Below are positions 8,707-17,059 of a DNA stretch of 64,000 nt, piece after piece. The DNA is from Cohnella sp. SGD-V74. GTDB lineage: Bacteria; Bacillota; Bacilli; Paenibacillales; Paenibacillaceae. The first letter of the stretch is position 1, and every line of letters begins with the position of its first letter. The translations under genes were made by a program, and so were the position numbers. The notes beneath the pieces were generated by a model, which was given only the letters and a program-made list of their open reading frames with translations, did not search any database and was not told where the DNA came from. The stretch lies in NCBI RefSeq assembly GCF_003001675.1, contig NZ_PVYW01000016.1:168876-232875 (forward strand), read 5' to 3'.

Positions 8707-9363
8707 TTATTCGGAAGCGAGGCTCGGACCTCGGGGCTCGCGAAGCCTTCCATACTCGTTCAGCGTGTAGATGGTCGTGCAGGTGGATGTAATCAGCTTT
8801 AACAACGCCTCCGAGGGATGATGGGCGTTGTTGCTGCGAAAGCGGTATTCACAATAATAGTACGGTCGACTCCATCTAGGAACGCGGCCGTAATATTTGC
8901 GGACGAAGGAACGGGCCCTTCTGAACATTAACTGCATCGCGCGTCTGACGATCGGCTGCTGGGCCGATCGTTTTTCTCGGTTCCAGAAATCGAAAAGCGG
9001 GCCGGATTCCGATTTGTGCATAGCTAATCTGATTTTATGAATCAACCGCTCAGCGGAGCGGTACTGAAGTTTAAGTGTATTAGCAAGCTTGCGCGCCGAA
9101 CAGCGGCGGCCGGAAGCAACCCAATAAAATGCCACCATCCAGTAGCGAAGCGGCAGCCTCGTGCGGTGCATCAGCGTATTGGAGGTGAGAGACGTTTGCG
9201 TCTTGCAATTGGCACATTCGTATACGTTCCGCGTCTTGATCAGGCAGTACCGCATATCGCCGCACTTGGTGCAAATGAACCCTCGCGGCCAGCGGACGGC
9301 GAACAGGAAATCCCGGCAAGCCTGCTCATCCGAAAAGCGGGCCATGAACCTGCGAATCGACAT
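8707..9363 (-). CDS. IS1595-like zinc-ribbon protein lacking the transposase catalytic domain
   Basis: The 218-residue product begins like IS1595/ISXO2 transposases: a zinc ribbon with Cys pairs at 31/34 and 50/53, then TRLPLRYWMVAFYWV, then a helix-turn-helix-like SARKLANTL...RLIHKIRLAM. In full-length family members a DDE domain (VDETYVGG-type) follows. Here the chain goes straight to a basic segment (RRAMQLMFRRARSFVRKYYGR) and a short tail, with no acidic triad visible; family members are usually around 300 residues. The frame is intact, preceded by GGAGGGAGG, and driven by a good promoter with a LexA-type box. The TTG at 9366 is an alternative start. I infer a DNA-binding protein derived from a transposase rather than an active element; no terminal repeats were seen. 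Confidence 0.7.
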   Translation of the reverse strand: MSIRRFMARFSDEQACRDFLFAVRWPRGFICTKCGDMRYCLIKTRNVYECANCKTQTSLTSNTLMHRTRLPLRYWMVAFYWVASGRRCSARKLANTLKLQYRSAERLIHKIRLAMHKSESGPLFDFWNREKRSAQQPIVRRAMQLMFRRARSFVRKYYGRVPRWSRPYYYCEYRFRSNNAHHPSEALLKLITSTCTTIYTLNEYGRLREPRGPSLASE

Positions 9364-9393
9364 CAAATGAAACGTCCTCCCTCCAAAAAAAAA

Positions 9394-9443
9394 CGAACGT
9401 TTGTTCTCATCTAGATTTTACCAAGCGTATGTTCTTATGTCAA
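9394..9443 (-). promoter_or_regulatory. Sigma-A promoter with a perfect LexA/DinR box (plus a degenerate one)
   Basis: On the minus strand TTGACA (9443-9438) and TAAAAT (9420-9415) are exactly 17 bases apart. GAAC-N4-GTTC, the LexA/DinR core of Bacillus, occurs at 9395-9406 (full box CGAACGTTTGTTCT, 9394-9407) over the expected start site. A second, weaker copy (GAACATACGCTT, 9434-9423) lies in the spacer. This arrangement predicts SOS control of the gene at 8707-9363. Confidence 0.75.
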
Positions 9444-9539
9444 TGAAAACCTGCTATAAAATGATCAACCGTGGCATTTTTATGGATTTTTCTGGATATT
9501 GAGACGGTTTTGTGTGTCTATTTCGAGTTCCCTGAGTAA

Positions 9540-9740
9540 ATGACAGAGGGGGGGAGAACGAGAGTCGCAGGGACGGATTTGCAATTGGCTCAAGTTGGAC
9601 GAAAACGAGATACACAACGGCAGGAGAGTTAGGTGAGAGGGGGGGAGTCGTAGAGCAGGGTTTTGGGCGAGAGGTGCAGGGACCGGGATCTGCAATTGAC
9701 TCAGGTTGGGTCAAAATGAGATACAACGTCGTAGGCGGAG
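9540..9740. repeat. Gene-free region with two imperfect direct repeats
   Basis: Between the LexA-type promoter (9443) and the membrane protein gene (stop at 9922) no credible gene is seen. Two related segments about 102 bases apart (9587-9620 and 9690-9723) share TGCAATTG-CTCA-GTTGG followed by AAA-GAGATACA. Their function is unknown; they look like decayed intergenic repeats. Confidence 0.5.
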
Positions 9741-9758
9741 AGAAAGCAGCGGGAAGAA

Positions 9759-9800
9759 GGAAAGAGGAAAGAGGAAAGAGGAAAGAGGAAAGAGGAAAGA
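9759..9800. repeat. Six perfect tandem copies of GGAAAGA
   Basis: The 7-base unit GGAAAGA is repeated six times without error, a slippage-prone microsatellite inside a gene-free region. Confidence 0.95.
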
Positions 9801-9804
9801 GGGG

Positions 9805-9836
9805 CACAGGCATTCTCGCAGGAGAGAATGCCTGTG
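9805..9836 (-). terminator. 13-bp perfect hairpin downstream of the membrane protein gene
   Basis: CACAGGCATTCTC (9805-9817) pairs with GAGAATGCCTGTG (9824-9836) around a 6-base loop. On the minus strand a pyrimidine tract follows, so it may terminate the gene ending at 9922. There is no clean T-run. Confidence 0.5.
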
Positions 9837-9921
9837 AATGGAGGGCGGAATCGCATGTTCCGTCGTTCGAGTTAAGAGTCTGTGCTGGGATAGTCCGGTC
9901 TGGTCAGAACAGTCCGAGCGG

Positions 9922-10371
9922 CTATAGGCCGGCGAGGCCGATCAGGAAGAGCAGCGCGATGAACAGGAGGGGGAGGCCATTGAAGACGGTCCCGAGGATC
10001 GCGAACACTTTCTTGTAGCCGGGGCGTGCCAGGGCGACGATGCCGAGGATGAGCCCGACGAGGATGACCAGGATCAGCAATGGGTAGAAGACCAGGTAGC
10101 CGACGTAGGGCTGGATTTTGTCCACGATTTCTTCGTCGGACATCAAGCGGTTGCCGTTGTCGTCCACGATCTGCGTAATGTCGATGGTCTGGAAGAACAG
10201 GGAGATCAGGGCAATCGTCAATATGACGAAGGAGACGATGCCGACAAGCGACAGCACGAAGGACGCGATGCCCAGGCCGCTGTGCTTGAGCGGTTGGGGC
10301 GGCTGGCCGTCAATCTGTGAGAGGGCGCCGCGGTTCGCAAATTGTTCATCCTTTTCGAACGGTTCGTTCAT
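9922..10371 (-). CDS. Small multispanning membrane protein (DUF4190-like)
   Basis: The 149-residue protein has a soluble N-terminus of about 30 residues rich in Gln, Asp and Pro, then hydrophobic segments at roughly 35-60 (GIASFVLSLVGIVSFVILTIALI), 90-115 and 122-148. The layout of a short polar head followed by GLGIASFVLSLVGI and a second segment ending in GIVALARPG is that of DUF4190-type membrane proteins; no function is known. The ATG at 10371 is preceded by GAGGTG at 7 bases; an in-frame ATG at 10386 overlaps that site and was rejected. It is divergent from the DUF423 gene, 71 bases away. Confidence 0.7.
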   Translation of the reverse strand: MNEPFEKDEQFANRGALSQIDGQPPQPLKHSGLGIASFVLSLVGIVSFVILTIALISLFFQTIDITQIVDDNGNRLMSDEEIVDKIQPYVGYLVFYPLLILVILVGLILGIVALARPGYKKVFAILGTVFNGLPLLFIALLFLIGLAGL

Positions 10372-10442
10372 GACTTTACACCTCATTCAGGATATGATAG
10401 ATGTTGAAATGCTGTCCAAATTCCAAGGAGGATAAACCCCGC

Positions 10443-10817
10443 ATGAATAAGTATACAAAAATTGGTGCCCTTGCGGCTATGCTTTCTGTCGTTCTCGGAG
10501 CATTCGGAGCCCACATTTTGGAAGATCGGCTCACGGCGGACGCGCTGGACGTCTACGATACCGGCGTTCAATATCACATGTTCCACTCCGTCGGCATTCT
10601 GCTCATCGCTCTTCTGATGGATCGGCTTCCTTCGCCGAAGCTGGCGATCTGGGCCGCGAGGCTGCATATCATCGGAATCATCCTGTTTTCCGGGAGCCTG
10701 TACGTCCTGGCTTTCAGCGGGGTTAAAATTCTCGGAGCCATTACGCCGCTCGGGGGCGTTGCGTTCATCGCAGGCTGGATCTGCATCGCTTTGGCCGCCC
10801 GAAAGGACAAGAAATAG
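10443..10817 (+). CDS. DUF423 family membrane protein (YwdK-like)
   Basis: This 124-residue protein matches DUF423: GALAAMLSVVLGAFGAH at the N-terminus, a central YHMFHSVGILL histidine-containing helix, GIILFSGSLYVLA, and ITPLGGVAFIAGW near the end. Four transmembrane segments are evident. The family is widespread and of unknown function. AAGGAGG lies 11 bases before the ATG at 10443; in-frame codons upstream lack such a site. It stands alone, divergent from the DUF4190-like gene. Confidence 0.85.
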   Translation: MNKYTKIGALAAMLSVVLGAFGAHILEDRLTADALDVYDTGVQYHMFHSVGILLIALLMDRLPSPKLAIWAARLHIIGIILFSGSLYVLAFSGVKILGAITPLGGVAFIAGWICIALAARKDKK

Positions 10818-10908
10818 AAAATTATGGGCTACACATCTACGCCATTTGATCTATAATAGATGTATTATCCTAGAGTAGTCACCCATGGCGGAGGAAGGAC
10901 GTAGCCTC

Positions 10909-12726
10909 GTGAACGGATGGTCCAACGACGGACTTTGGCTGGCGGGTATCGCCGGCATTGCAGCACTGACCGCAAGCGCCGCTTCATTAGGCTGGATATT
11001 CTCGCGCAAACGTTATCGGACCGAGCAGTCGGGTCCTGTTTATCAATGGGAATTGTTGAATTCGCTTTACACGCACAGCCCGATCGCTTTCGCGGTGATC
11101 GACCGGCATGGGCGATTCATGGACATTAACCGCGATCCGTCCGATATGGTCGGATACGGCAAAGAGGAATTGAACGGCATTTCGTTCGAGACGATGCTGG
11201 CCGACGAATCCAGGGAGCAGACAAGGCTTGTTTTCCAACGGACGCTTCAAGGGGAAACCTGCTCCAGGGAAATCAAGGTCATACATAAGCAAGGACACGC
11301 GATTGATCTGAACATTCATACTTCGCCGCTGGTCAGAAGGAACAGGACGATCGGCATTCTCGTATTCATCGAAGATATCAGCGACCGCAAGCGCTCGCTC
11401 GAGCGCATACGCTATATGGCCTATTACGACGACATGACGGGGCTGCCGAACAGGCAGTTTTTTATGAATCGCCTTGAAGAGAGGCTCCTGTCGGCCAAGG
11501 AAAGCGGGAGGCCTCTTGCCGTCTGCTATATCGACGTGGACCATTTCAAGCTGATCAACGCGTCGTTCGGACGCGATTTCGGCGACATGCTGCTGCTGCA
11601 GATCGCCGAGCGGCTCAGCCGCAGTCTGTCCGTGCCGGGAGATCTCGCGCGCATGGAAGGGGACGAGTTCGCGGCTTGTTTGGAGTCGCTGGAAAACGCG
11701 GACGACATATCCAGACGTGTGAACGCCCTGATATCCGTCATGAAGGAGCCGTTCGAATTGAACGGCGTGCCGGTTCACGTGACGGTCAGCATCGGCGTCT
11801 CCGTCAGTCCGGACGGCTCGGACGACGCCGCCACGATGCTGAAGCGCGCCGACGCCGCACTGCATCGCGTGAAGGTCAACGGCAAGAACGACTATTTGCT
11901 GCATTCCGGCGACATGGATCATATCGCGATCGAGAAGCTGACCATCCAGCACGAAATGCACAGGGCGCTGAAGAACAAGGAATTCGTGCTGCACTATCAG
12001 CCCCAGTACGATCTGGCTTCCGGCCAGATCGTCGGCATGGAAGCGCTCGTCCGATGGCAGCATCCCGAACGCGGGCTTGTCTCCCCCGGGGAGTTCATTC
12101 CCGCGGCGGAGGAGAGCGGTCTGATCGTGCCGCTCGGCGAATGGGTGATCGAAGAGGCTTGCAGGCAGAACAAGGCTTGGCAGGACGAGGGATTGCTTAA
12201 TATCCCCGTATCGGTCAATTTGTCGTTTCGGCAGTTCTCTCAGCGGAATTTGACGGGCAAAATTTCCGAAATTTTGCGTCAGACCGGTCTCCACCCCCGT
12301 TATTTGGAGCTCGAGATTACGGAGAGCATGACGATGGACGTCGAACGAGCCTCGCAATATTTGAAAGAGCTGACCGATCTGGGGGTCAATATCAGTATCG
12401 ACGACTTCGGGACGGGGTACAGTTCGTTTCATTATCTGAAAAATCTGCCGATCGCCCGCCTGAAAATCGATCGTTCCTTCGTCAGGGACATCGAGCAGGA
12501 CCCGGGAGACGCGGCGATCGTCGCGGCCATCATCTCGATGGCGCATAACTTGCAGATGCAGGTCATTGCCGAAGGGGTCGAGACGAAGGACCAAGTTCAT
12601 TTTCTGCGCTCTCACCGCTGCGACGAAATGCAGGGTTATTTCGGCAGTCCTCCGCTGTCCAGCTCGGGCGCGCAAGATCTGCTGCTGGAGAAACTCAACC
12701 GTCCCGCGCTGCCCAATTATCACTAG
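10909..12726 (+). CDS. Membrane-anchored PAS-GGDEF-EAL protein (c-di-GMP turnover)
   Basis: The GTG at 10909 was chosen because GAGGAAGG lies just upstream; an in-frame ATG at 10885 overlaps that site. The 605-residue protein has one membrane segment (about 11-32), a PAS domain (45-160), a GGDEF domain and an EAL domain. The GGDEF signature is degenerate (MEGDEF, EGDEF at about 250-254), so diguanylate cyclase activity is doubtful. The EAL half looks competent: EALVRW at 378, EITES, DDFGTGYSS, KIDRSFV and EGVET are all present, so phosphodiesterase activity is likely. The gene is monocistronic and followed by a tetraloop terminator. Confidence 0.9.
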   Translation: MNGWSNDGLWLAGIAGIAALTASAASLGWIFSRKRYRTEQSGPVYQWELLNSLYTHSPIAFAVIDRHGRFMDINRDPSDMVGYGKEELNGISFETMLADESREQTRLVFQRTLQGETCSREIKVIHKQGHAIDLNIHTSPLVRRNRTIGILVFIEDISDRKRSLERIRYMAYYDDMTGLPNRQFFMNRLEERLLSAKESGRPLAVCYIDVDHFKLINASFGRDFGDMLLLQIAERLSRSLSVPGDLARMEGDEFAACLESLENADDISRRVNALISVMKEPFELNGVPVHVTVSIGVSVSPDGSDDAATMLKRADAALHRVKVNGKNDYLLHSGDMDHIAIEKLTIQHEMHRALKNKEFVLHYQPQYDLASGQIVGMEALVRWQHPERGLVSPGEFIPAAEESGLIVPLGEWVIEEACRQNKAWQDEGLLNIPVSVNLSFRQFSQRNLTGKISEILRQTGLHPRYLELEITESMTMDVERASQYLKELTDLGVNISIDDFGTGYSSFHYLKNLPIARLKIDRSFVRDIEQDPGDAAIVAAIISMAHNLQMQVIAEGVETKDQVHFLRSHRCDEMQGYFGSPPLSSSGAQDLLLEKLNRPALPNYH

Positions 12727-12752
12727 ACATCTCTCCCTTGCGAAGAGCGGAA

Positions 12753-12785
12753 GAGGGTCGCTTCGGCGATCCTTTTCTTTTTTTT
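12753..12785 (+). terminator. Terminator of the GGDEF-EAL gene
   Basis: GGGTCGC-TTCG-GCGATCC forms a stem capped by a TTCG loop, followed by a T-rich tract (12773-12785). Confidence 0.8.
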
Positions 12786-12835
12786 GTGCATAAAATAGCA
12801 ATCATTCGGCATTTGTCAATAGGTCATCTTTCACC

Positions 12836-12890
12836 TTGACACCCACAATATCTTGATATAAATTGGATGTTGTCGCTATACATATTGTGT
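12836..12890 (+). promoter_or_regulatory. nrdIEF promoter with two NrdR boxes
   Basis: TTGACA (12836-12841) is followed by TATAAATT (12857-12864). Two NrdR-box cores, CAATATCTTG (12846-12855) and ATACATATTG (12878-12887), are 32 bases apart, the spacing expected for tandem NrdR boxes. The first matches the core C-W-A-T-A-T-M-T-W-G fully; the second has 9 of 10 on the reverse strand. Box 1 lies in the promoter spacer. Confidence 0.7.
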
Positions 12891-12918
12891 TGAGGTCAAA
12901 GAAAGGAGAATGAATGGC

Positions 12919-13278
12919 ATGCTGATCGCCTATGATTCCAAGACAGGTAACGTACGGAGGTTCGTAGAGAAATTAAAGCTTCCTTCGGTTCAAATCGAGG
13001 AATCCATGGATCTGGATCAGCCCTTCGTTCTCATTACGTATACGACGGGTTTCGGTCAAGTACCGGAGAGGGTCGCTTCGTTCTTGAAGAAGAACCATCG
13101 GAAGCTGTGCGGGGTATCCGCCAGCGGCAACCGCAATTGGGGGGACGGATTCGCGCTGAGCGCGGATCGCATCGCGGAGATGTACGGGGTGCCCGTCATC
13201 AGCAAGTTCGAGTTGTCCGGCACGACGAAGGACGTTGAGAGATTCGTACAGGAGGTGCGCGCAGTTGCGTCATATTGA
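12919..13278 (+). CDS. nrdI: NrdI, flavodoxin-like activator of class Ib ribonucleotide reductase
   Basis: NrdI is a small flavoprotein that supplies the oxidant for assembling the dimanganese-tyrosyl cofactor of NrdF. The 119-residue protein has the FMN-binding start LIAYDSKTGNVRRF, the TYTTGFGQVPE loop and GVSASGNRNWGDGF, all standard for NrdI. The ATG at 12919 was preferred over 12910 because the ribosome site AAAGGAG directly abuts the earlier codon. The 3' end overlaps nrdE by 14 bases. Confidence 0.93.
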   Translation: MLIAYDSKTGNVRRFVEKLKLPSVQIEESMDLDQPFVLITYTTGFGQVPERVASFLKKNHRKLCGVSASGNRNWGDGFALSADRIAEMYGVPVISKFELSGTTKDVERFVQEVRAVASY

Positions 13279-15349
13279 ACTGAACAACTTATTGATGCAA
13301 AGAGATACGGAAGGGTTCTTCCAATTGGACAAAGATCGCGAAGCCGTCGCCGAGTTCATGGAGGACGTCTACCGCAAAAGCGTAAAATTCGCCAGCCACC
13401 GCGAGAAGGTTCGCTACATGCTGGATAACAACTACTACGAAGACGTCTACGAACGCTACTCCGAAGAGGAAGTCGATCAAATCTACGAATTGACCCACGC
13501 GTACCGCTTCCAATTCAAATCCTATATGGCCGCCTCCAAGTTCTATACCGACTATGCCGTCAAGACAGACGACAAGACGCGATATCTTGAGCACTTCCCC
13601 GATCGGGTGTCGATCGTGGCGCTGCATTTGGCCAGAGGGGACTTCCAAGTGGCCCGTGCCTTGGCGGCTTCCATGATGGAGCAGCGCTTGCAGCCGGCTA
13701 CGCCGACGTTCCTGAACGCGGGCAAGAGCCGTCGCGGGGAGATGGTGTCCTGCTTCTTGCTCGAGATGGACGACTCCCTCAATTCGATCAACTACGTGAT
13801 CGGAACTTGCATGCAGCTGTCCAAGATCGGCGGGGGCGTGGCGGTAAACCTGTCGAAGATCCGCGGACGCGGCGAGTCGATCAAGGGCGTAGAAGGCGCG
13901 GCGAAGGGCATCATGCCCGTGTTGAAGCTGATGGAGGACGCCTTCTCCTATGCCGACCAGATGGGTCAGCGCAAAGGCTCGGGCGCAGGCTACTACAACA
14001 TTTTCGGATGGGACGTTATCGAGTTCCTCGACAGCAAGAAGATCAACGCGGACGAGAAAACCCGCCTCAAGACGCTGTCGATCGGCCTGATCGTGCCGGA
14101 CAAATTCTATCAACTCGCTGAGAAGAACGAGACGCTGCACGTTTTCGCGCCATATACGGTGTTCAAGCACTACGGCCAACACCTGGACGACATGGACATG
14201 GACGAGATGTACGAGACGCTGCTCGCCGACGAGCGCGTGAAGAAAAAAGCGGTCATGAGCGCGCGCGACATGCTCGTGAAGATCGCCACGACGCAGCTCG
14301 AGTCCGGTTATCCGTACATCATGAACAAATCCAACGCCAACCGCGCACATGCGCTTAAGGATCTCGGCGGCATCAAGATGTCGAACCTGTGCACGGAAAT
14401 TTTCCAACTGCAGGAAACTTCGGAGATCGGCGATTATTTCGAGCCGGATACGATCCGCAGAGACATTAGCTGCAACCTCGCTTCCTTGAACATCGCCAAT
14501 GTGATGGACACGCGCAAAATCAAGGAATCGGTGCACGAGGGCATCGTCGGCCTGACGGCGGTCAGCGACATGACGACGGTCTCCAACGCTCCCGGCGTCG
14601 CCAAGGCGAACGCAGAGCTGCACTCCGTCGGGCTCGGCGCGATGAACCTGCACGGCTATCTGGCGAAGAACAAGATCGCTTACGAGAGCAAGGAAGCGCG
14701 CGACTTCGTTCGCACGTTCTTCATGATGATGAACTTCCATTCCATCGAGAAGAGCATGGAGATCGCCAGGGACACGGGCGTCACTTTCCACGGCTTCGAG
14801 CGTTCCGAATACGCCAAAGGTACATATTTCGATCGCTACTTGGAGATCGACTACCGTCCGCAGACGGAACGCGTGAAGACGTTGTTCGCCGGCATCGACG
14901 TGCCGTCGCCCGCAGACTGGGCGAACCTGAAAGCCGACGTCGCCGAGCACGGGCTGTACCATGCTTACCGTCTGGCGATCGCGCCCACGCAGAGCATCTC
15001 GTACATCCAGAACGCGACTTCGAGCGTTATGCCGATCGTTGAACCGATCGAGACCCGTACTTACGCGAACTCGACGACGTATTATCCGATGCCGTTCTTG
15101 AGCAAGGACAACATTTTCTTCTATAAATCGGCTTACCAAATGGATCAGTTCAAGGTCATCGACCTGATCGCCGAGATCCAGCCTCACGTGGACCAAGGCA
15201 TCTCGACCGTCCTGCACGTGAACAGCGACGTGACGACGCGCCAGCTGTCCCGTTATTACGTCTACGCGGCCAAGAAAGGCCTGAAATCTCTCTATTATAC
15301 GCGTACAAACCGCCTGTCGGTGGAAGAGTGCATCACCTGCTCGGTGTAA
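13265..15349 (+). CDS. nrdE: Ribonucleoside-diphosphate reductase, class Ib alpha subunit
   Basis: NrdE reduces NDPs to dNDPs in the cytoplasm with NrdF. The 694-residue chain has the class Ib features: substrate-site segment GEMVSCFLLEMDDSLNSINY, SKIGGGVAVNLSKIRGRG, LCTEIFQ with the second redox cysteine, NLASLNIA, and a C-terminal CITC pair that exchanges electrons with the redoxin. The proposed start is TTG at 13265, 8 bases after AGGAGGT, inside the nrdI tail; this gives the N-terminus LRHIELNN. No N-terminal ATP-cone is present, which fits class Ib. No intein or intron interrupts the gene. Confidence 0.95.
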   Translation: MRHIELNNLLMQRDTEGFFQLDKDREAVAEFMEDVYRKSVKFASHREKVRYMLDNNYYEDVYERYSEEEVDQIYELTHAYRFQFKSYMAASKFYTDYAVKTDDKTRYLEHFPDRVSIVALHLARGDFQVARALAASMMEQRLQPATPTFLNAGKSRRGEMVSCFLLEMDDSLNSINYVIGTCMQLSKIGGGVAVNLSKIRGRGESIKGVEGAAKGIMPVLKLMEDAFSYADQMGQRKGSGAGYYNIFGWDVIEFLDSKKINADEKTRLKTLSIGLIVPDKFYQLAEKNETLHVFAPYTVFKHYGQHLDDMDMDEMYETLLADERVKKKAVMSARDMLVKIATTQLESGYPYIMNKSNANRAHALKDLGGIKMSNLCTEIFQLQETSEIGDYFEPDTIRRDISCNLASLNIANVMDTRKIKESVHEGIVGLTAVSDMTTVSNAPGVAKANAELHSVGLGAMNLHGYLAKNKIAYESKEARDFVRTFFMMMNFHSIEKSMEIARDTGVTFHGFERSEYAKGTYFDRYLEIDYRPQTERVKTLFAGIDVPSPADWANLKADVAEHGLYHAYRLAIAPTQSISYIQNATSSVMPIVEPIETRTYANSTTYYPMPFLSKDNIFFYKSAYQMDQFKVIDLIAEIQPHVDQGISTVLHVNSDVTTRQLSRYYVYAAKKGLKSLYYTRTNRLSVEECITCSV

Positions 15350-15403
15350 GAGAAGGGACGAGGCGAGCGCCTGAGCCGCCAGCAATCAGGAGGACGAATA
15401 ATT

Positions 15404-16375
15404 ATGTGCGCGTTAAAAGCCGTTAACTGGAATCGTCCGGACGACGATTTTACGATTACGTTCTGGAATCAGAACATTATGCAGTTCTGGACGGATGAGG
15501 AAATTCCGCTCTCGGACGATAAAATGGATTGGATGAACCTGAGCGATCGGGAGCGCGAGCTGTACATGAAAGTATTGGGCGGCTTGACGCTGCTCGATAC
15601 GGTGCAGGGCGGAGTCGGCATGCCGCGGATTCTCGAGCACGTCGACGGGCTGCAGCGCAAAGCGGTGCTCGGCTTCATGGCGATGATGGAGCAAATCCAC
15701 GCCAAGTCCTACAGCAGCATCTTCACGACGCTGGCGTCGACGGAAGAGATCGACGGCGTATTCCGCTGGGTCGAAGCGAACCCGTATTTGCAGACGAAGG
15801 CCGACACGATCGTTCAGTATTACAACAATATCGAGTCGCCGAAGAGCCTGTTCCTGGCGATGGGGGCTTCGGTGCTGCTGGAAAGCTACTTGTTCTACAG
15901 CGGCTTCTTCTATCCGCTCTATCTGGCTGGACAGGGAAAAATGACGAGCAGCGGCGAGGTCATCGACCTTATTTTGCGCGACGAGAGCATTCACGGGCTG
16001 TACGTGGGCGTGCTGGCGCAGGAAGTGTACGGCAAGCTCGACGAGAGCGAGCAGAAGGAAGCTTACGAGGTGCTGTACGGACTGCTCATGCATCTTCACC
16101 AGAACGAGGAGAAGTATACCGACGAGCTGTACTCGGCGATCGGGCTCGCCGACGAGGTTAAGAAATTCGTCCGCTACAACGCGAACAAAGCGTTCATGAA
16201 CATGGGCTTCGACCCGGTCTTCCCGGAGGAAGAGGTCAACCCGATCGTGTTCAACGGCATCAGCACGCGCACGAAGCAGCACGATTTCTTCTCGAAGAAA
16301 GGCAACGGCTACGTTCGGACGATTCATGTGGAAACGATGACCGACGACGACTTCTTGTTCGATTTCGATAAATAA
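15404..16375 (+). CDS. nrdF: Ribonucleoside-diphosphate reductase, class Ib beta subunit
   Basis: NrdF houses the metal-tyrosyl radical cofactor of the reductase. The 323-residue sequence is of normal length and carries NWNRPDDDFTITFWNQN, FMAMMEQIHAKSYSSIF (Glu and His ligands), the YYNNIESPKSLFLAMGASVLLESYLFYSGF region and ILRDESIHGLYVG with the second-half ligands. CAGGAGG precedes the ATG by about 9 bases. It is the last gene of nrdI-nrdE-nrdF, 54 bases after nrdE, and ends at a strong shared hairpin. Confidence 0.95.
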   Translation: MCALKAVNWNRPDDDFTITFWNQNIMQFWTDEEIPLSDDKMDWMNLSDRERELYMKVLGGLTLLDTVQGGVGMPRILEHVDGLQRKAVLGFMAMMEQIHAKSYSSIFTTLASTEEIDGVFRWVEANPYLQTKADTIVQYYNNIESPKSLFLAMGASVLLESYLFYSGFFYPLYLAGQGKMTSSGEVIDLILRDESIHGLYVGVLAQEVYGKLDESEQKEAYEVLYGLLMHLHQNEEKYTDELYSAIGLADEVKKFVRYNANKAFMNMGFDPVFPEEEVNPIVFNGISTRTKQHDFFSKKGNGYVRTIHVETMTDDDFLFDFDK

Positions 16376-16390
16376 ATAAGTTGCTCGAAC

Positions 16391-16439
16391 AGCAAAACAC
16401 GCACCGAGGGCTTCTCTGCCCTGCGGTGCGTGTTTTGCT
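16391..16439. terminator. Bidirectional terminator between nrdF and the convergent gene
   Basis: AGCAAAACACGCACCG (16391-16406) pairs perfectly with 16424-16439, with an extra inner stem AGGGC/GCCCT. The A/T-rich outer part supplies T-runs on both strands. Confidence 0.85.
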
Positions 16440-16449
16440 GTGCAGCCGG

Positions 16450-16887
16450 TTATTCCACGAAGTCGTCGATCTCGTTCAGTCCGACGGTGTAAACCTGCTT
16501 CTCGTCCACGTGGTACGCGGTGATGAGCTGCTTGTCGGCATCGTAGTTCAACACGCGGCACGGAATGCTGAGCTTGATTCCGCGGCCTTTGTTTATGTTG
16601 ATCCGGATCAGCTTGCTGGTTTCGATAAAAAAACGAATGCGAAGCTCCAACGGGTTGGGCTCGGAAGGTTTGGGCGCCGGCTTCTTGGGGGGAGCGGAAG
16701 GTTTAGCCTTCGCGTCTTCCCGAGCCGCGGCGGCCCGATTGTCCGTTACGATCCGATAATGGTCCAAATTCGCGTTGTTCAATTCGTGAAGCAGCCGTTT
16801 CAAAGCTTCCCCTCTGTTCGGAGAGGAGATGCTGAATTCCACTAAAAAACAATGGGAGCCATCGGAATTCTGATGGGTGTCATTCAT
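16450..16887 (-). CDS. Hypothetical protein with possible YolD-like C-terminal domain
   Basis: The 145-residue protein begins at the ATG at 16887, 7 bases after GGAGG. It has an N-terminal alpha/beta segment (CFLVEFSISSPNRGEALKRLL), a Pro/Lys/Ala linker (about residues 62-75, with PPKKPAPKP) and a C-terminal beta-rich part (IKLSIPCRVLNYDADKQ, ITAYHVDEKQVYTVGLNEI). That part resembles the small barrel of YolD-like proteins, where a 'conversion-rule' strand pair ends in DxI, but the similarity is weak and mine by eye. It converges on nrdF. No function is assigned. Confidence 0.5.
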   Translation of the reverse strand: MNDTHQNSDGSHCFLVEFSISSPNRGEALKRLLHELNNANLDHYRIVTDNRAAAAREDAKAKPSAPPKKPAPKPSEPNPLELRIRFFIETSKLIRININKGRGIKLSIPCRVLNYDADKQLITAYHVDEKQVYTVGLNEIDDFVE

Positions 16888-17059
16888 GAAGAAGCCTCCG
16901 TTGCCATGCATAGTCCGATTAAACCATGTCCTAGATCCCAATATACCACGAGATGGACGCCCAATATAGGGGGTATGGGTCTAAATGCCCTGAAAAATAA
17001 TTCTAACTTCGCATATTTTATATCGCATGAACCTATGCCTGAACTGGGAGGTGATTGGC

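Noticed and set aside
8436..8753. Minus-strand frame encoding RDxE tetrapeptide repeats
   Set aside because: All frames are open across the 12-base repeat because its period is a multiple of three; there is no start with a ribosome site and it overlaps the end of the IS1595-like gene.
10987..12801. Open frame of about 604 codons opposite the GGDEF-EAL gene
   Set aside because: It is an antisense shadow produced by codon bias; there is no ribosome site or family motif.
13289..15385. Long open frame of about 698 codons on the strand opposite nrdE
   Set aside because: It mirrors nrdE exactly, is low-complexity and His/Arg/Val-rich as antisense frames in GC-rich genes are, and shows no domain.
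16391..16439. Possible small RNA between nrdF and the convergent gene
   Set aside because: The perfect hairpin with flanking A- and T-runs is adequately explained as a shared terminator.
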